A stretch of DNA of 26,025 nt from an uncultured Synergistales bacterium (GTDB lineage Bacteria > Synergistota > Synergistia > Synergistales > Aminobacteriaceae): NCBI GenBank assembly GCA_905234205.1, contig CAJOGG010000001.1, positions 6,697-32,721 of the forward strand, written 5' to 3'. Under the pieces are notes generated by a model. The model saw only the letters and a list, made by a program, of their open reading frames with translations, made no database searches and was not told the DNA's origin. The position numbers and the translations under genes are program-made. Below are positions 24,464-26,025 of this stretch, in pieces; position 1 is the first letter of the stretch; every line of letters starts with the position of its first letter.

Positions 24464-25186
24464 ATGTTGAATTCGTTATTAATCGTTGCATCATTTATTT
24501 CTGTATTTCCTGCGCCTATTCGTGATTGGAACGGTAAGAACTTGCGTTATTTCTGCCTCATGCTTCCAATTGTGGGTTTTGCGTTCGGGACATGCTGGTG
24601 GATTATGTGGCTGTTGCTTGTGAAATTTTCGGCACTCTCTGAAATTCTCCGCGGTTTCTTGATGACTCTATGCACTCTCGCGTTAACAGGCGGGCTTCAT
24701 ATGGACGGCCTTATGGATACTTGCGACGCTATATTCTCGCGACGAGACAGGCAAACGCGGCTCAAGATCTTATCCGACACTCACGCTGGATCATTTGCCG
24801 TAATGGGTTGCGTTATAGTTCTTATGGCCAAGACTTTGTTATTTGCAGAGTTATTTTCCAGGGACGTCAACTTATTCTTTGTGCCCGTATATTCGCGCTT
24901 AGGAATGGGAGTGTTGCTCAACAATTTACCCTTCGCAAAATCCGACGGCCTTGCAGTAATGTTAGGTTCGTCAAGAAATTCACGGGATAATTATTTTTTC
25001 GCGTTAATGTTCATCGTGCTGTTGTTCGTGAATCAATTAATAGCCGTAACTTTGGCCGCAAGCTTCATAATCTGGTCGCGAGTCTGCACAAAAATTTTCG
25101 GAGGCATAACCGGCGATTTATTGGGAGCGTTCGTTGAAATTTCAGAGTTATTTATCTTGATGATTGTCGTTTTCGTCTGCGCTTAA
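24464..25186 (+). CDS. cobS: adenosylcobinamide-GDP ribazoletransferase (cobalamin synthase)
   Basis: 240 residues, an integral membrane protein that joins adenosylcobinamide-GDP and alpha-ribazole at the end of B12 assembly. The signature TGGLHMDGLMDTCDAIFSRRDR, followed by LKILSDTHAGSFAVMGC, corresponds to the CobS 'GglHlDGlaDt.DG......r..aleImkDs..G.fg' motif with its metal-binding Asp residues. About six hydrophobic segments follow. The N-terminus, with FPAPIRDWN, also fits the family ('t..P....'). No Shine-Dalgarno sequence is present; see the adjacent promoter. A cobU-like gene lies 288 nt downstream. Confidence 0.9.
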   Translation: MLNSLLIVASFISVFPAPIRDWNGKNLRYFCLMLPIVGFAFGTCWWIMWLLLVKFSALSEILRGFLMTLCTLALTGGLHMDGLMDTCDAIFSRRDRQTRLKILSDTHAGSFAVMGCVIVLMAKTLLFAELFSRDVNLFFVPVYSRLGMGVLLNNLPFAKSDGLAVMLGSSRNSRDNYFFALMFIVLLFVNQLIAVTLAASFIIWSRVCTKIFGGITGDLLGAFVEISELFILMIVVFVCA

Positions 25187-25338
25187 AATTCGAGGCATGA
25201 GAATTTGTAATTTTTGAGACACTAAGTAATTCTATCCTGGCCAATAGCGATAAATTAAGTTTTTCGATTCGTCGACGCACAAGCCAAAATTTAACTTTCT
25301 AGTAATAACAAGACTTTATGAGTTCGTTAAATCAAAGT
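25187..25338. other. non-coding stretch after cobS
   Basis: A/T-rich; no gene, hairpin terminator, B12-box or tRNA is seen here. The structured leader begins further right. Confidence 0.5.
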
Positions 25339-25367
25339 TTGCGTAATTCGTGCAGGTATGCTAAAAT
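25339..25367 (+). promoter_or_regulatory. promoter of the cobU-like gene
   Basis: TTGCGT (25339-25344), a 17-nt spacer, and TGC-TAAAAT (-10 at 25362-25367). The start near 25374 leaves a leader of about 100 nt. Confidence 0.6.
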
Positions 25368-25384
25368 CCCCCCACATCAGCGAC

Positions 25385-25437
25385 GGTGAGAATCGTTGAG
25401 GGTTACGAACCTTCCTATTAGGGATATAATTCTTACC
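25385..25437 (+). promoter_or_regulatory. folded 5' leader, possible three-way junction
   Basis: GGTGAGAAT (25385-25393) pairs with ATTCTTACC (25429-25437): nine pairs, one G-U. Inside are two small hairpins, AGGGTT/AACCTT (25399-25404 with 25408-25413) and CCT/AGG (25414-25416 with 25420-25422). It does not match a riboswitch class I know, including cobalamin. A regulatory role is inferred only. Confidence 0.35.
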
Positions 25438-25474
25438 TTATTTCATCATTCAATTATTCAAGGGTGTGTTGGAC

Positions 25475-25843
25475 GTGCATTTGATTTTAGGCGGGCGTTA
25501 TATGGGCAAACGTGGCTATGCCTATACGTTGTACGGGAGTTTTGAGCGAGTCTATGATCTTGCTTGTGAAAAGCCTGAAGCTGTAGTGAGTGCGGGGCTT
25601 ATTGTGAATCTTCATATGGGCGTGAGAGATTTATTGGCTCGTGAGATTGACGCGTTTGAATTTTTCCGTGAACGTACAAATATTTTGAGGGCGTGTGTTA
25701 TTATCGGTGACGAAATTTCCGGCGGAGTTGTTCTCAATGAGGGCGATATGATTGTCGTCGAACCCGAAGAAGCCCACAAGCCCAAGTGCGCCGCCGGAAC
25801 TCCCTGCAAAGTCAAAAAAGTCGTGATTAAAGTCAAAATTTAA
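25475..25843 (+). CDS. chimeric frame: CobU-like N-terminus joined to YhcH/YjgK-like C-terminus
   Basis: 122 residues from GTG at 25475, which has AGGG 10 nt ahead; earlier GTG and TTG codons are too close to it. Residues 1 to about 90 look like the start of adenosylcobinamide kinase/guanylyltransferase: HLILGGRYMGKRGYA (P-loop position, with the family Ser/Thr replaced), GLIVNLHMGVRDLL and ACVIIGDEISGGVV (compare VsNEVG.GIVP). CobU should continue for another 70 or so residues. Instead the frame turns into EGDMIVVEPEEAHKPKCAAG and CKVKKVVIKVKI, the C-terminus of YhcH/YjgK/YiaL proteins. GC content rises at that point from about 42% to 50-60%. Either a deletion fusion or an assembly join; a working CobU is unlikely. 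Confidence 0.6.
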   Translation: MHLILGGRYMGKRGYAYTLYGSFERVYDLACEKPEAVVSAGLIVNLHMGVRDLLAREIDAFEFFRERTNILRACVIIGDEISGGVVLNEGDMIVVEPEEAHKPKCAAGTPCKVKKVVIKVKI

Positions 25844-25855
25844 GGAGAAATAATC

Positions 25856-26025
25856 ATGCAGACTGTTTATGAACTTGCTCCCGGGCTCAGGCTCATTGAC
25901 CTTTCAAAACTCGTTGACCCTGCGACCGAAACAAGGAGATGCAAACTTTACCGCTTCAATACGGGCGGTCCTATCCCTGATTTTCACACAAACGTTGACA
26001 TCATGACGCATTTGGGAACACACGC
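25856..26025 (+). CDS. cyclase family protein (5' part only)
   Basis: 56 codons before the right edge. AAGGAG lies 9 nt ahead of the ATG. The N-terminus GLRLIDLSKLVDPATETRR and the end HTNVDIMTHLGTH resemble the putative cyclase/kynurenine-formamidase-like family, where 'IDLS..l.p' starts the protein and a 'H.GTH.D.P.H' motif binds metal. Only the first part of that motif is visible. It follows the YhcH-like tail by 12 nt and shares its higher GC, so both probably belong to the same original operon. Confidence 0.6.
   Translation, partial: MQTVYELAPGLRLIDLSKLVDPATETRRCKLYRFNTGGPIPDFHTNVDIMTHLGTH

Noticed and set aside
25385..25437. tRNA or tRNA-like element
   Set aside because: Only 53 nt, with no anticodon or T arm.
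24393..25474. Cobalamin riboswitch near cobS or the cobU-like gene
   Set aside because: I looked for the B12-box and the usual multi-branched core; cobS has no leader and the 25385-25437 fold does not match.
1..26025. CRISPR arrays, insertion sequences, prophage or integrase genes
   Set aside because: No spaced direct repeats, transposase, integrase or terminal inverted repeats were seen on either strand.

Overview
The window looks like chromosomal DNA of a Gram-negative-type anaerobe. My best guess is a gut-type member of the Synergistota, from the overall protein style, a SepF/DivIVA division pair, a ferredoxin-type aldo/keto reductase, a Wzz-type chain-length protein pair and about 42% GC. 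That assignment is an inference from recognition, not from a search. Start codons are often TTG (antiporter, sepF, racemase, ilvB, a C39-like gene). Most transcription units are preceded by an extended -10 element of the form TG(C/A/T)-TAnnAT.

Layout. 1-1132 (-): 3'-truncated cation:proton antiporter. 1133-1513: intergenic stretch with a strong forward promoter and a structured, probably small-RNA-encoding segment. 1514-3103 (-): sepF-divIVA-recX, overlapping genes. 3314-4114 (+): orphan secreted amino-acid-type substrate-binding protein whose two lobes are in swapped (circularly permuted) order. 4200-4556 (-): small membrane coiled-coil protein. 4641-8076 (-): translation/transcription cluster rpmG-tRNA-Trp-secE-nusG-rplK-rplA-rplJ-rplL with a recognisable L10 leader/attenuator; rpoB does not follow rplL. 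8177-8648 (+): YafQ-type toxin with a very short antitoxin. 8689-9922 (+): two uncharacterised genes (C39-peptidase-like and a possible degenerate GHKL protein). 9982-14540 (+): class A penicillin-binding protein, DedA membrane protein, ComM/YifB AAA protein. 14577-20138 (-): ilvB-ilvN-aspartate/glutamate racemase-wzz-wzz, probably one transcript. 20240-21853 (+): DEAD-box helicase with a DEGD motif II. 21915-23036 (+): aldo/keto reductase with two 4Fe-4S motifs. 23085-24392 (-): exported FMN-binding-like plus rhodanese fusion. 24464-25186 (+): cobS with no leader. 25475-25843 (+): a cobU-like N-terminus joined to a YhcH/YjgK-type C-terminus, preceded by a promoter and a folded leader. 25856-end (+): start of a cyclase-family gene.

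The window mixes core housekeeping blocks (ribosomal, division, peptidoglycan, branched-chain amino acids) with short accessory insertions. No IS element, integrase, CRISPR array or phage gene was seen. The most unusual items are the circularly permuted binding protein, the candidate structured RNA at about 1328-1505, the cobU/yhcH chimera with an abrupt composition change at the right end, and the FMN-rhodanese fusion.
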